From Opacimonas sp040514355 (GTDB lineage Bacteria > Pseudomonadota > Gammaproteobacteria > Enterobacterales > Alteromonadaceae), in contig JBEVCF010000090.1 of assembly GCA_040514355.1 (NCBI GenBank), forward strand, positions 13,613-77,612: 64,000 nucleotides of DNA. Direction: 5' to 3'. The translations under genes and the position numbers were made by a program. Each line of letters opens with the position of its first letter. Positions within the stretch are counted from its first letter, which is position 1. Below are positions 9,547 through 19,258 of this stretch, piece by piece. The notes under the pieces are model-generated. The model saw only the letters and a list, made by a program, of their open reading frames with translations. It searched no databases and was not told the origin of the DNA.

Positions 9547-9918
9547 CTATGGTGCGATTTTTACTTCACCATTGATTTTGGGACGCTGGGCGATATCGCG
9601 AATTTCAACATTACCCTGGCGATGACGTGATAAGTGCTCAGCAATGGGATAGTTACCCGTATTTAAGGCAAAGTTCACCAGGTCTTGGCCATTACACGTC
9701 ACATTGTTTACAATCATGCGATAGTTTTGCTTGAGCATCGTGGTGGGTTTAAACGCCTCGATGTTGTTGCGTACTTGGTGTTTGTTACCCATGGCCACTG
9801 ATACACATAATTGGCTCGCTTTGGAATTGTCCGCAGCCACATAAGTGGTGGTTTTGGCAAATGCGCTCGAAGCACAAGTTAAAGCAATAAAAGCAGCAGA
9901 AGTCATAAGCATTTTCAT
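9547..9918 (-). CDS. secreted DUF3718-family protein
   Basis: 123 residues with a cleavable signal peptide ending in SSAFAK. The body includes LCVSVAMGNKHQVRNNIEAF, then CNGQDLVNFAL and AEHLSRHRQG, matching the small periplasmic DUF3718 proteins known mainly from Alteromonadales and relatives. Two mature cysteines could form a disulfide. Function is unknown. It is monocistronic, with a terminator about 85 bp past the stop and roughly 280 bp upstream that I read as non-coding. That upstream stretch contains an inverted repeat (GCCCTTA at 10058-10064 with TAAGGGC at 10077-10083) of unclear role. Confidence 0.75.
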   Translation of the reverse strand: MKMLMTSAAFIALTCASSAFAKTTTYVAADNSKASQLCVSVAMGNKHQVRNNIEAFKPTTMLKQNYRMIVNNVTCNGQDLVNFALNTGNYPIAEHLSRHRQGNVEIRDIAQRPKINGEVKIAP

Positions 9919-10197
9919 AAGGATTCTCCGGTTTGGTCTAAATGCACGTTAATCATGGACTATTTCAAACAATTTGTTGTTAACGAAACATGGCTGGATG
10001 TAACAAGATATAGCAAGGTTCAGGGTGGAGAAAAATCAAAAAAAGACCGAATAGATAGCCCTTAAAATAGTTAAGGTAAGGGCAGAAAGATGTCAAAACA
10101 GTTACAACTGCACATATAAAAATACGATTTTTCACACTTGGACAAAACATTTTTACCTGTGCTAACGTAAAGAAAATCAAAACGTAAGCATTTATCC

Positions 10198-11094
10198 ATG
10201 ATCCCACTGGTTTTTCACCCTATATACTCACAATTAGATTTGCCGGTACGACATCGTTTTCCCATCGAAAAGTATCAAGGGATCTATGATGCTCTCATTG
10301 CAAAAGGGGTGGCCTCCAGTCATTTTTTTACGCCAGAGCCGCTCGACGTCTCTGATTTGTCGCGTATTTACCAACCTCAATACATCCAAGAGCTCGTCTC
10401 GGGGACCTTAGATCCCAAAGCGATGCGTCGCATTGGCTTTCCTTGGTCTGAACAACTCGTTAAACGTACCTTGACTGCTGCCGGTGGCACTGTGTTGACT
10501 GCTAAATTAGCCTTGGAGTATGGCAAAGCACTGAACTTGACCGGCGGTTATCATCATGCTTTTGCCGATTTTGGCTCAGGTTTTTGTATGGTGAATGATT
10601 TATATCTGGCCGCATTAACCATGTTACAAGCACCTAACATCGATACCGTGCTGATTTTTGACTGTGATGTGCACCAAGGAGATGGGACCGCTAAATTAGC
10701 GCAAAATAACCCCAATGTCATTACCGTGTCTTTACATGGTGAAAAGAATTTTCCACATAGAAAACAGATTTCTAATATGGATTTTCCTCTTCCTAAAGGT
10801 ACCACCGATACATTATTTTTAGAAACGGTAGAAGAGGCACTGGAGTTGGCTTGTCGTATCTACGAACCCGATGCCATTATCTATGATGCAGGCGTCGACA
10901 TTCACGAACATGATGATCTGGGGCATCTACTGATTAGTAACGAGGGAGTATTCGCCCGCGACCGAATGGTGTTTGCCAAGGCCACACAACTCAACATTCC
11001 TATCGCAGCTGTGATAGGTGGCGGGTATCAACGCGATATCCCTGCGCTGGTGGATGTCCACCTAAACCTGTTTAAGGCCGCGGGTGTATATTGA
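10198..11094 (+). CDS. histone-deacetylase-like amidohydrolase (AcuC/class IV HDAC-like)
   Basis: 298 residues. The arginase/deacetylase fold signatures are present: GGYHHAFADFGSGFCMVND (tandem catalytic His), DCDVHQGDGTA (zinc-ligand Asp and His) and DAGVDIHEHDDLG (further zinc-ligand Asp). Bacterial relatives deacetylate small acetylated amines or acetyl-lysine proteins, and the substrate here cannot be deduced. It is probably cytosolic, with no signal peptide. It appears monocistronic, with a 139-bp gap before purT in which I see no strong signal. Confidence 0.88.
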   Translation: MIPLVFHPIYSQLDLPVRHRFPIEKYQGIYDALIAKGVASSHFFTPEPLDVSDLSRIYQPQYIQELVSGTLDPKAMRRIGFPWSEQLVKRTLTAAGGTVLTAKLALEYGKALNLTGGYHHAFADFGSGFCMVNDLYLAALTMLQAPNIDTVLIFDCDVHQGDGTAKLAQNNPNVITVSLHGEKNFPHRKQISNMDFPLPKGTTDTLFLETVEEALELACRIYEPDAIIYDAGVDIHEHDDLGHLLISNEGVFARDRMVFAKATQLNIPIAAVIGGGYQRDIPALVDVHLNLFKAAGVY

Positions 11095-11233
11095 TAAAAA
11101 ATGAGGAGAAACTGGACATGACAGGCAGATAACGTCCCTCTTATTCGCTAATCGTATATTGCTTATTTGATTCATAAGTGTGATGATTCATTAATAAACT
11201 ACAACATTGATTCTTAATAAATAGGTAATAAGC

Positions 11234-12415
11234 ATGGCAACGATAGGTACCCCTTTTTCACCCGCGGCAACGAGAGTCATGTTGCTAGGATCAGGTGAAC
11301 TTGGCAAGGAAGTTGTCATTGAATTAAAGCGTTTTGGCTGCGAGGTTATTGCGTGTGATAGTTACGCTAACGCACCTGCAATGCAAGTCGCCGACCGCAG
11401 CTATGTGTTTTCCATGTTGGATGCTAAGAGCCTTAGACACATCATCGAATCTGAAAAACCCCATTATATTGTGCCTGAGGTGGAAGCTATCGCCACGCAT
11501 GAGCTGGTCACACTCGAACAAGAGGGTTTTAATGTGGTACCTAGTGCACGGGCTGCCCATTTGACTATGAACCGTGAAGGTATACGTCGCTTGGTAGCCG
11601 AAGAGTTACAACTGCCTACATCGCCTTATCGCTTCGCGGAAGATTTTAGTGAGTTCAGCGCTGCTGTCGCCCAAGTTGGTTATCCTTGTATTGTCAAACC
11701 GATCATGAGTTCCTCTGGCAAAGGCCAAGCACTCATGCGCAGTGATGACGATGTCAAACGCGCTTGGGAATATGCCCAAGCAGGTGGACGAGCCGGAGCA
11801 GGGCGTGTGATCATAGAAGGGTTTGTTGATTTTGATTATGAAATAACCTTGCTCACAATCCGTCATATCAATGGGACCAGTTACTGCGAGCCAATTGGTC
11901 ACACGCAAAAAAGCGGTGATTATCAAGAATCATGGCAACCTCAGGTTATGTCTACACTTGCACTTGAAAAATCCAAAGCGATTGCCGAGCAAGTCACCTC
12001 GGCTTTGGGTGGCTATGGTTTGTTTGGGGTGGAATTGTTCATCAAAGGGGATGATGTCTACTTTAGCGAAGTCTCTCCGCGTCCTCATGACACTGGTATG
12101 GTGACATTGATATCACAAAACTTGTCTGAATTTGCACTGCATGCTAGAGCGTTCTTGGGACTTCCTATTCCGAGTATTGAACATCTGGGCGCTTCTGCGT
12201 CAGTGGCGCTCATCGTCAACGGGCATTCCAATCAAGTACAGTTTGGTAACTTAGCTGATACCTTGTCCGAGCCACTGACGGATCTGCGTTTATTTGGTAA
12301 ACCTGAAGTGAAAGGCGCACGTCGTATGGGGGTATTACTGGCGCGCGCAGATACGACCGATCAAGCGACAGCAAAGGGTTTGTCCATGAAAGAAACTATT
12401 ACTAATCAACTTTAA
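11234..12415 (+). CDS. purT: formate-dependent phosphoribosylglycinamide formyltransferase (GAR transformylase 2)
   Basis: 393 residues, very close to E. coli PurT (392). It contains GSGELGKEVVIELKRFG at the N-terminal preATP-grasp fold, the ATP-grasp segments IVKPIMSSSGKGQ and RVIIEGFVDFDYEITLL, and the metal-binding FSEVSPRPHDTGMVTL. It uses formate and ATP to formylate GAR in purine biosynthesis, independently of folate. The 3' end overlaps the convergent tamB end by 14 bp. Confidence 0.95.
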   Translation: MATIGTPFSPAATRVMLLGSGELGKEVVIELKRFGCEVIACDSYANAPAMQVADRSYVFSMLDAKSLRHIIESEKPHYIVPEVEAIATHELVTLEQEGFNVVPSARAAHLTMNREGIRRLVAEELQLPTSPYRFAEDFSEFSAAVAQVGYPCIVKPIMSSSGKGQALMRSDDDVKRAWEYAQAGGRAGAGRVIIEGFVDFDYEITLLTIRHINGTSYCEPIGHTQKSGDYQESWQPQVMSTLALEKSKAIAEQVTSALGGYGLFGVELFIKGDDVYFSEVSPRPHDTGMVTLISQNLSEFALHARAFLGLPIPSIEHLGASASVALIVNGHSNQVQFGNLADTLSEPLTDLRLFGKPEVKGARRMGVLLARADTTDQATAKGLSMKETITNQL

Positions 12416-15400
12416 TATCCATAGTATTAGGGGGTGTCTGGTCGCCCCATTTCAGCTGATAAAACACATCTAAGGCAGAATTTGCTCCACTCGTTGCTTC
12501 AACATACAGTTGTGGTGTCCATTGATAGCGCAGACCAAATTCCGCAACGGCATTGAATACCCCCACCCGATACTCCACAGACAGACGATCATTCAACTTA
12601 CCACTCACACCCAGCTGTGTTGCTTCACCCTGGCCCTGGGTTGAGAGTTGCAAATCTTCTACTCCTAATTTATCGCCAAATTTATCGATGCTCGATTCAC
12701 TGCGCCCCAAACCAAAACCCAAAAGTGCATTGGTAAGGATGACCGAATTATCTTCATCAGCACTCGCTGATAGTGGTTTGCCACGTACTAGGTACGACAA
12801 AATATTGGGGTTTTCGAGCATCGGTTCACTGAACAATGTGGCTTTGAGTTGATTGGGCGTGCCAGTGATTTCAATCCCCGCGATGGTGTTATCAACCATG
12901 TTTTTGGGATTGCGGATGGCTTGTAATTCTAGTAGCGGCAATGTCACAGGGCCCGTGAAAACCAATTTGCCTTGGCGGATCAGTAAATCTTGACCATAAG
13001 CCTGATATTGACCATTGTTTAAAGCAATATCCCCCATGACTAAAGGCTCACCTAACGTCCCATTAAGATTTACATAACCCTGCAATTGACTCCGAAAATC
13101 CAGCGCTTCAAGATTGACCGTGTTGGCTTTGAGTGGATCGATGAAGATATTGATGTTGGGTAAGATGCGCCATGTGTTCTTTACGTCATGTTCGATACTA
13201 AACGGTTGCTCAATACGTTGCGTGAACACGATATCAGCGTGCGGTTGACGGACAGACGGCGGTAATTCTGCCAACACAATGTAGAGCTCGGGTACGATGA
13301 TCACCCCCGCAACGGCAATGTCTTGCCCACTTTGCACAATTCCCAAATTAGCACTGGCTATCCCTGATAAGGTTTCGAGTTGAGGGGCAAAGGGCGCAGC
13401 AAGTGCAAGGTTAACCTCAAATAACTCCAAATACATCCGCACTTTGTCTGTATAGTCAATCTCTACGCCAATGCGACCCAATGCGTCGCCTTCTATCAAC
13501 GTGCGCATATTAGCCAAGGCAGTGCTGATAGGTTGATCGCTGTGCCACCGCAGTTCCCCGGTAAAGGTCGCGGGTTTGAGTGCTTGCGCTAACATGTCTC
13601 CATAACGCCAAGTACCAGCACTGGACTGGGCATTAATATCAGCCGTGACTAAACCTGAATTTGAGAGCGCTGAATGCAGCACCATACGCATGCTTGCATC
13701 AGTTTGGAATGGCGCGTCAGGGGCCGCTTGTTGTGCAATGGTCAGTGCTATGGGCGCAAGCTTAATAGTACCAGTTTGTAATCCCAATACTGCACTGAGT
13801 TTGTCTACTGCAATATCCAACTGACTATTGAGTGAGGGTACTTTCAGAGCAAGCTGCAAGGGGGCGTGCTCAATATTTAGAACTGTGTTGTCAGCTTGAA
13901 TCCTTAGTTCGCTGTGTAATGTAGCTAAGGACCACTGCGCATGGCTAATGTCCTGTACATTGAGTTGTTGTGTGATCTGCCACCGTGCCTGCTGGTCCAA
14001 ATCTTCAATCTTCACACTAAGATCCCACTCTACAGCCGTATCCGCTTGCCATTCAACCCCTATACCTCGCAGTGCTGATAAGGGCGTTTGCCCAGCTATT
14101 TCCCAAGCGGCAATGCCATCCAAATGCTTGAGTGTGAATTGACTGTTAAATAAGGCCTGGTTAGCATTTAATGTAAAATCGATTGGTAAGGTGTGTTGCG
14201 AGGTTGCCAAATTACACGTTTTGGTTTGGATCTGAACCATGCGCATGACAATCTCACAGCGACTACTGATATCATTCAAGGCAATACCAGCTTGAGGGTA
14301 GCGCAGGTTGGATATGCTAATGTCATGGCTATAGTCCAATGCCGGTAACGTACTGCTGACGGTGATATTGCCACTCGGGATTGCAACTGTCACAGTTGGG
14401 CTGTTATAGGCCAGTTCCTCCCATTTTAGCTTGAGTGACTGAGGCGCTTCGAGGTTATCCAATGCTAATTTGGCCTGCATCTCAATTGCAAATAACCCCG
14501 TTGTTTCTAGTGAAAGTTCGGGCTGGTATATCTTGCCTTGAGACTGCACCGATAGTGTATTAAACCACTGCGTCAAATACGTTTGCTGTGCTAGTCCCAG
14601 TCCGTCAAACAAGCCATTGTGCCAGTTTAGTGTCAAAGCAACAGAATGAGTTTGGTCTTGTAACCATTCAGCTTGTAGATTCGCATTCACCCATGGATGG
14701 TTGAGTGTTAACTCCTCCAACACAAGGTCATAGTCTAGATGCCCAAGCAGAGAAAACTGTAACCCTTGTATAGGTTTATGCAAAATGGGGGCAGACAAGT
14801 CAAAGGTACGGATCTGCAGCGCTAATTTTGGCAGGGCGATAGGCGATGAGATCTTTGGGATGTTGACGTTATAACTCGCCCAATCAACATTTTGCAGTTC
14901 TTGTAATTGCGCTTGCCCGAGTTGTAAGTGCTGGGCAATCTCTTGCAGTGCAGCTTGAATTTGTACTTGGGTGCGGGAGCTTGGTACTTGACTGCTTACT
15001 TGTTCATCTGAGCTGCTTGCAGTCGCTTTAGTGCCTTGATGAATGTGACCTTGTTGCTTAGTGGTATTAGCAGAAACAACAGATGCGCCTGATTGAGTGT
15101 CATCAGCAAATGCTACGCGAAGCGCTGTTACGTCTAAAGCTAGTTCCGAGAAGACCAAACGACCCGCGTCCTGTGTATGATTTTCTAGGCGAAATGGTGC
15201 CAGTGAAAAGGCTTCTAGATTCACGATAGACCCATCTACCAAGGTGACCTTGGCGGTGTCGAAACGCAGACCTTGGGTATATATTGGCCAAGGTAAATGG
15301 AGGGATCGGTTGGTATCGGGTGCTTTATTTTCTTGTGTGGGTGGGTGTTGGCGCTGCGTGAACTGGATAGCCTTGAGCTTGACAGGTTTAACACACAGTC

Positions 15401-15728
15401 TTTGCTCCCACATACAATTGAGGTCGATACCCGCTTGTACTTCAGATATGTACAAACTCAGTAGTTCATTGTCCAAGCGTATATCTTTTAGAAGCAAGTC
15501 ACTAAAAACAGTCCCAGAGCCATAGCGCAGGGTCACAGGAGTGCGTTGCTCAACTTGTTCTATTAACCAGCGCGTACCTAGCTCAGAATTGATCAGACCA
15601 ACAAGGGTTGCCAAGATAATCAATGTGATAAAAAACGTACTTAGAAACAGACCTTTGCACCAGCGCCAACCGCGTGAACTGCTGGCATGTTGTACTTGAG
15701 TATCCTTATCCGATTGCAAGTGATTCAT
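12402..15728 (-). CDS. tamB: translocation and assembly module inner-membrane protein TamB
   Basis: About 1108 residues starting at the ATG at 15728, which overlaps the tamA stop as ATGA; a start 11 codons upstream is less likely. An N-terminal signal anchor (about residues 25-50) precedes a very long beta-rich region typical of AsmA-like bridge proteins. The C-terminal DUF490/TamB domain includes ITGTPNQLKATLFSEP, LSYLVRGKPL and the terminal VEYRVGVFNAVAEFGLRYQ. It spans the periplasm and works with TamA in outer-membrane protein or lipid transport. E. coli TamB is longer (about 1260), but no break is visible. Confidence 0.9.
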   Translation of the reverse strand: MNHLQSDKDTQVQHASSSRGWRWCKGLFLSTFFITLIILATLVGLINSELGTRWLIEQVEQRTPVTLRYGSGTVFSDLLLKDIRLDNELLSLYISEVQAGIDLNCMWEQRLCVKPVKLKAIQFTQRQHPPTQENKAPDTNRSLHLPWPIYTQGLRFDTAKVTLVDGSIVNLEAFSLAPFRLENHTQDAGRLVFSELALDVTALRVAFADDTQSGASVVSANTTKQQGHIHQGTKATASSSDEQVSSQVPSSRTQVQIQAALQEIAQHLQLGQAQLQELQNVDWASYNVNIPKISSPIALPKLALQIRTFDLSAPILHKPIQGLQFSLLGHLDYDLVLEELTLNHPWVNANLQAEWLQDQTHSVALTLNWHNGLFDGLGLAQQTYLTQWFNTLSVQSQGKIYQPELSLETTGLFAIEMQAKLALDNLEAPQSLKLKWEELAYNSPTVTVAIPSGNITVSSTLPALDYSHDISISNLRYPQAGIALNDISSRCEIVMRMVQIQTKTCNLATSQHTLPIDFTLNANQALFNSQFTLKHLDGIAAWEIAGQTPLSALRGIGVEWQADTAVEWDLSVKIEDLDQQARWQITQQLNVQDISHAQWSLATLHSELRIQADNTVLNIEHAPLQLALKVPSLNSQLDIAVDKLSAVLGLQTGTIKLAPIALTIAQQAAPDAPFQTDASMRMVLHSALSNSGLVTADINAQSSAGTWRYGDMLAQALKPATFTGELRWHSDQPISTALANMRTLIEGDALGRIGVEIDYTDKVRMYLELFEVNLALAAPFAPQLETLSGIASANLGIVQSGQDIAVAGVIIVPELYIVLAELPPSVRQPHADIVFTQRIEQPFSIEHDVKNTWRILPNINIFIDPLKANTVNLEALDFRSQLQGYVNLNGTLGEPLVMGDIALNNGQYQAYGQDLLIRQGKLVFTGPVTLPLLELQAIRNPKNMVDNTIAGIEITGTPNQLKATLFSEPMLENPNILSYLVRGKPLSASADEDNSVILTNALLGFGLGRSESSIDKFGDKLGVEDLQLSTQGQGEATQLGVSGKLNDRLSVEYRVGVFNAVAEFGLRYQWTPQLYVEATSGANSALDVFYQLKWGDQTPPNTMDIKVD

Positions 15729-17599
15729 AACAAGGGCCCCATCAACAAGTGTACGCGCCAAGTGGTTTCAAAATCACTGCTGCCTCGTGCTATATACAAG
15801 CGAATCGGGCCCACCGGTGAGCGCCAATGAGCACCTATGCCAGCACTTTTTGCAGTAAACTCAAAATTGTCTTGCTGAGCATATACTGCATCGACAAAAA
15901 CCGCAGCGGCCCAGGTTGTAGCGACGGGACTAAACCATTCTTGTTGCGAAGATACAAAAGTATCTGCCCCGCGTTCGCCAATGGGACTCTCTGGTGTGAG
16001 ACTTTCAAAACCAAACCCGCGCACACTTTGGTCACCACCAGCAAAAAAACGTTGTGACAAGGGCATGTCAGAAAACGTATCAGTATGCGTGTAACCTCCT
16101 TCAAGGGTGCTTAACCATGCGACCACGTGGCTATCACTGCGCGTGAATATTGGCTTGAGCCACTTAGCCTTGGCGTGGATTTGATACAAAGTAAAATCAC
16201 TTAACACACTATCCTGTGTGGTCTCAAAGGTGATGGTTTGCCGTTGTCCCATTGTGGGATACAAAGGCGCATCGCTTTTTATACGCGTAGAGCTGAACCC
16301 AAAAAACAACAATTGGGAGTACTGACGTGCGCTAGCTTGAGATTTAGATTCATTGTACTCGATACGAGTAAATATGTTGTGTTGCCAGTCTTCGGGACCA
16401 AATTTAAAAAAGCGCTGTGCACCCACTGTGGCAGTAAAACGTTGTTCATTATTGCGGTCGCGATATTGTAAGCCAGTGTTAACACTGAAGTAATCGCGAT
16501 TGACATCCTCGAATGGAATTTTGTAACGCATTGTTATGTGTGATTCGGGTGCAGATAGTAGTGCATTGCTGTGAATACTGTGTCCGGCATCATTGATCCT
16601 GGGACGCGTCCAGCTAACGCTAGTGCGCGGTCCATCATCGGTCGTCACGCCGATACCAAAATCAACATAATGCTTGAATTTTTCTGTTACGGTAATCGAG
16701 ATCGGTACGCGTTTGAGTTGTAAGTCCCGTTTGGGCACGTCTGGTTGTACGCTCACTTGTTCGAAGTACGCACTGCGTTGTAGATCTTGTCGCAGGGTAT
16801 TGAGAAGTGAGATGTGATAATCGTCACTGGGTGCGAAATGGATTAAATCTTTAATCAGATTAGTATCAATACTGCCGTGGTTGATATTTAACTCGCCAAC
16901 CACATAACGTGCTCCCAAGGTCATGTCAATGTCAATGTCTACGGTGTATCCATCTTCACTGACTATCACACGTGAGTCCCCTAAGACTATGTCAAAATAT
17001 CCGTGTGCAATCGCCAAAGTATAGATGTCATCGAGAAACGCCTGATACTCGACTTGAGAAAAGGGCTGGTGCTGTTGTGTTAAAAAACGTTCGACACGTT
17101 GTGTTAACGGTTTGTCTTGGGTGTTGAGTAATGCTTTGGGCAGTGTAATAGAGGCGATACTGGCGCGTTGACCAAGGTTCAACTGTAGATCCCAGACGTG
17201 ACAGTTTTGGGTCTCATTCACGGTCAAAGCAATAATTTGGGCTCCAAAAAAAGCATCTGCATGTAAACTGCGTAAAATTGAACGACCGATTGAGCTTTGT
17301 AATTGCTTTTGGTTTAGTGGGGTCACAGCGGCACAATCGGAATAGCCCGCTAAACGACTGATAGCTAATGCAATGTTGTTCTGGGTGGAACTGGGCAGTG
17401 CCGGCACTTGGGCAAAATTAACTACCGGTGCCGGTGTCGTGTCTGGTTCTTGAGCTTGGGCACTGGTAATGGATAAGCCAAACCCTATGACTAAACTCAG
17501 ACACATTCCCCATATTTTATGTACCAAAGAAAACGATACGAGGCGTTGATGACAACGACCACTAAGGGTATGGATGGAGAAGTGATTGCATCCGTGCAT
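15725..17599 (-). CDS. tamA: outer-membrane Omp85-family protein TamA
   Basis: Up to 624 residues. An N-terminal signal peptide ends at SAQAQ, followed by POTRA domains and a 16-strand Omp85 barrel. The barrel carries the FFAGGDQSVRGFGFESL motif (the VRGF/Y lid lock) and a C-terminal barrel strand. The annotated ATG at 17599 gives about 45 residues before the cleavage site, long for a signal peptide and with no clear ribosome-binding site. An internal GTG/TTG around residues 21-28 may be the true start. It is coupled to tamB by an ATGA overlap. Confidence 0.88.
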   Translation of the reverse strand: MHGCNHFSIHTLSGRCHQRLVSFSLVHKIWGMCLSLVIGFGLSITSAQAQEPDTTPAPVVNFAQVPALPSSTQNNIALAISRLAGYSDCAAVTPLNQKQLQSSIGRSILRSLHADAFFGAQIIALTVNETQNCHVWDLQLNLGQRASIASITLPKALLNTQDKPLTQRVERFLTQQHQPFSQVEYQAFLDDIYTLAIAHGYFDIVLGDSRVIVSEDGYTVDIDIDMTLGARYVVGELNINHGSIDTNLIKDLIHFAPSDDYHISLLNTLRQDLQRSAYFEQVSVQPDVPKRDLQLKRVPISITVTEKFKHYVDFGIGVTTDDGPRTSVSWTRPRINDAGHSIHSNALLSAPESHITMRYKIPFEDVNRDYFSVNTGLQYRDRNNEQRFTATVGAQRFFKFGPEDWQHNIFTRIEYNESKSQASARQYSQLLFFGFSSTRIKSDAPLYPTMGQRQTITFETTQDSVLSDFTLYQIHAKAKWLKPIFTRSDSHVVAWLSTLEGGYTHTDTFSDMPLSQRFFAGGDQSVRGFGFESLTPESPIGERGADTFVSSQQEWFSPVATTWAAAVFVDAVYAQQDNFEFTAKSAGIGAHWRSPVGPIRLYIARGSSDFETTWRVHLLMGPLL

Positions 17600-17616
17600 A
17601 GGGGGTGTAAATGACC

Positions 17617-19239
17617 TTATGGCGTAATTACTTTTTCAAAAACCATGTCGCGGTAGGCATGGTCGTCCTTTATGCGATGTTGAAAAGGGTGCATAGTAAA
17701 GCGTGTGATCCTGGTTTTGCTGGTATTGCTTTCAAAATATAAAAAGGCATCTTTGGCTGCGTTTTGATTGTCCCAACGCACGACCCAAGTATTCCCTTCA
17801 AACGCTTCCAAAGTGCCTGTCAACATCGGCATTTTTTCAGTATAAAGCCGTAGCGTTTTATTTTCAGTAATTTCTAGCGTTATTTTGCCAAACCACTGAT
17901 CGCGATATGTACCTGCATATTGTGCATTGGAAAATGTCATTTTGCCCGAACCCTGAGGCAAAGGGTAGGTGCGTTTGAGATAGCGTTGCTCCGCTTCTTT
18001 TTGCGCTTGGACTAGGTAGGCAATCCAATCTATTTTTGGCTGTCCAGGGATAAAGGCCTTAATAACGGACTGGACAATACTACTGCGCACCCCGTAGTTT
18101 GAGCCATTATTGAGTACCACAACGCCTAAGTCTTGTTCCGGTAAAAGCGCAATGTAGGCTTGAAAACCAGATAGCGTACCGGTGTGCGAAATCATTTCGA
18201 CATCATTGACATCTTCTTTGCGCCAACCCAAACCATAGGTTTTGAAGGTTGTATCATTCATTTGTTTGGCACGAGGGTACACGGGCATGGTTGTTTGCTC
18301 CTCCCACATAAACGCACGTAGTTCTGGGCTTAAAAATGCAGTAGTATTAGTATCGTCATCCGCACCGAGCCATAATTGCATCCAGCGGATCATACCATTA
18401 AGACTGCACACCACACCGCCCGCGGGTCCAGCTAGGACGGCTTGCTCACTCACGGCGTTACGCGGGATCAGATAAATACCTCGCTCATCATTGTGGCCAT
18501 GGGGTAGGGCGGTATGGTTAAGTACATGTTCGGGGACATCTCCAGCAAAACAATCAATGTCAAAAGCGCGCATAATGTGTTCATCAACAAATACTGCCCA
18601 TGGTTGACCTGAAATTTTGGCGACGATCTCGGCCGCGACCAAATACATGACGTTAGAATAACCGTATTCTTGGTAGGAAAATTTGGGGGTGAGATAACGC
18701 AGGTTATGAATTAGCTCGGTCTGGGTAAAACCAGAAGGCGCGGGCCATAGCATACTATCACCGGCGCCAGCCGCAAGGCCGCTGCGATGCGTTAACAAAT
18801 CCGTGATCGTAAAGGATTGGCTGACCCACTCAGAATAGAGCGTAAACTCGGGTAAAATATCACGTACTTTGGTATCCCAATCGAGCTTGCCGTCTCGCAC
18901 TAATAGGGCAATGCTAGTGGCAGTGAAGGCCTTACTCAAAGACGCAATACGAAAATAGGTCTGGGGCGTGACGCGTTGTTCGGTTTCGAGCGAGAGCACA
19001 CCGTAACCTTGGGCGTGCAGCACGTTGTTTTGATACACAACCGCTACGGCTGCACCAGGGGTATAAAACGTTTTGAGCGAGTGCTTGACCAACCAATCAA
19101 ACTGGGATTTGGTATATCCAGGGATGAGCTCAGGCATTTTGGCTTTCGCCAGGGCCAAATTAGAGATACCAGCAAAAACTAGCAATAAAGCAATGCATAA
19201 CCCAACCCAGCTTGTCTGCGTAATAGATTTGGTTCGCAC
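17617..19239 (-). CDS. secreted serine hydrolase of the class C beta-lactamase/penicillin-binding family
   Basis: 540 residues from a GTG start at 19239, with an AAGGGTG Shine-Dalgarno-like sequence upstream. The signal peptide is followed by SLSKAFTA (nucleophile Ser and Lys of SxxK), YGYSN (YxN motif) and HTGTLSG (the KTG equivalent). The C-terminal roughly 100 residues resemble the DUF3471 beta-barrel often appended to these esterase/peptidase-like enzymes. Substrate is unknown; it could be a D-peptidase or esterase rather than a resistance enzyme. It lies 20 bp before a BASS transporter and 17 bp ahead of tamA, in a co-directional run. Confidence 0.85.
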   Translation of the reverse strand: MRTKSITQTSWVGLCIALLLVFAGISNLALAKAKMPELIPGYTKSQFDWLVKHSLKTFYTPGAAVAVVYQNNVLHAQGYGVLSLETEQRVTPQTYFRIASLSKAFTATSIALLVRDGKLDWDTKVRDILPEFTLYSEWVSQSFTITDLLTHRSGLAAGAGDSMLWPAPSGFTQTELIHNLRYLTPKFSYQEYGYSNVMYLVAAEIVAKISGQPWAVFVDEHIMRAFDIDCFAGDVPEHVLNHTALPHGHNDERGIYLIPRNAVSEQAVLAGPAGGVVCSLNGMIRWMQLWLGADDDTNTTAFLSPELRAFMWEEQTTMPVYPRAKQMNDTTFKTYGLGWRKEDVNDVEMISHTGTLSGFQAYIALLPEQDLGVVVLNNGSNYGVRSSIVQSVIKAFIPGQPKIDWIAYLVQAQKEAEQRYLKRTYPLPQGSGKMTFSNAQYAGTYRDQWFGKITLEITENKTLRLYTEKMPMLTGTLEAFEGNTWVVRWDNQNAAKDAFLYFESNTSKTRITRFTMHPFQHRIKDDHAYRDMVFEKVITP

Positions 19240-19258
19240 CGATACACCCTTATCGCAA

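Noticed and set aside
10058..10083. Inverted repeat GCCCTTA/TAAGGGC with a 12-nt loop upstream of the DUF3718 gene
   Set aside because: Too weak as a terminator and no known operator matches; mentioned only in the neighbouring gene entry.
9980..10207. 75-codon minus-strand frame in the gap between the DUF3718 and HDAC-like genes
   Set aside because: No ribosome-binding site, overlaps the HDAC start, and lies in AT-rich intergenic DNA; composition looks non-coding.
17617..19239. Considered a beta-lactam resistance enzyme
   Set aside because: It has the SxxK/YxN/HTG set but a DUF3471-like tail and chromosomal housekeeping context typical of esterase/peptidase-like relatives, not of AmpC.
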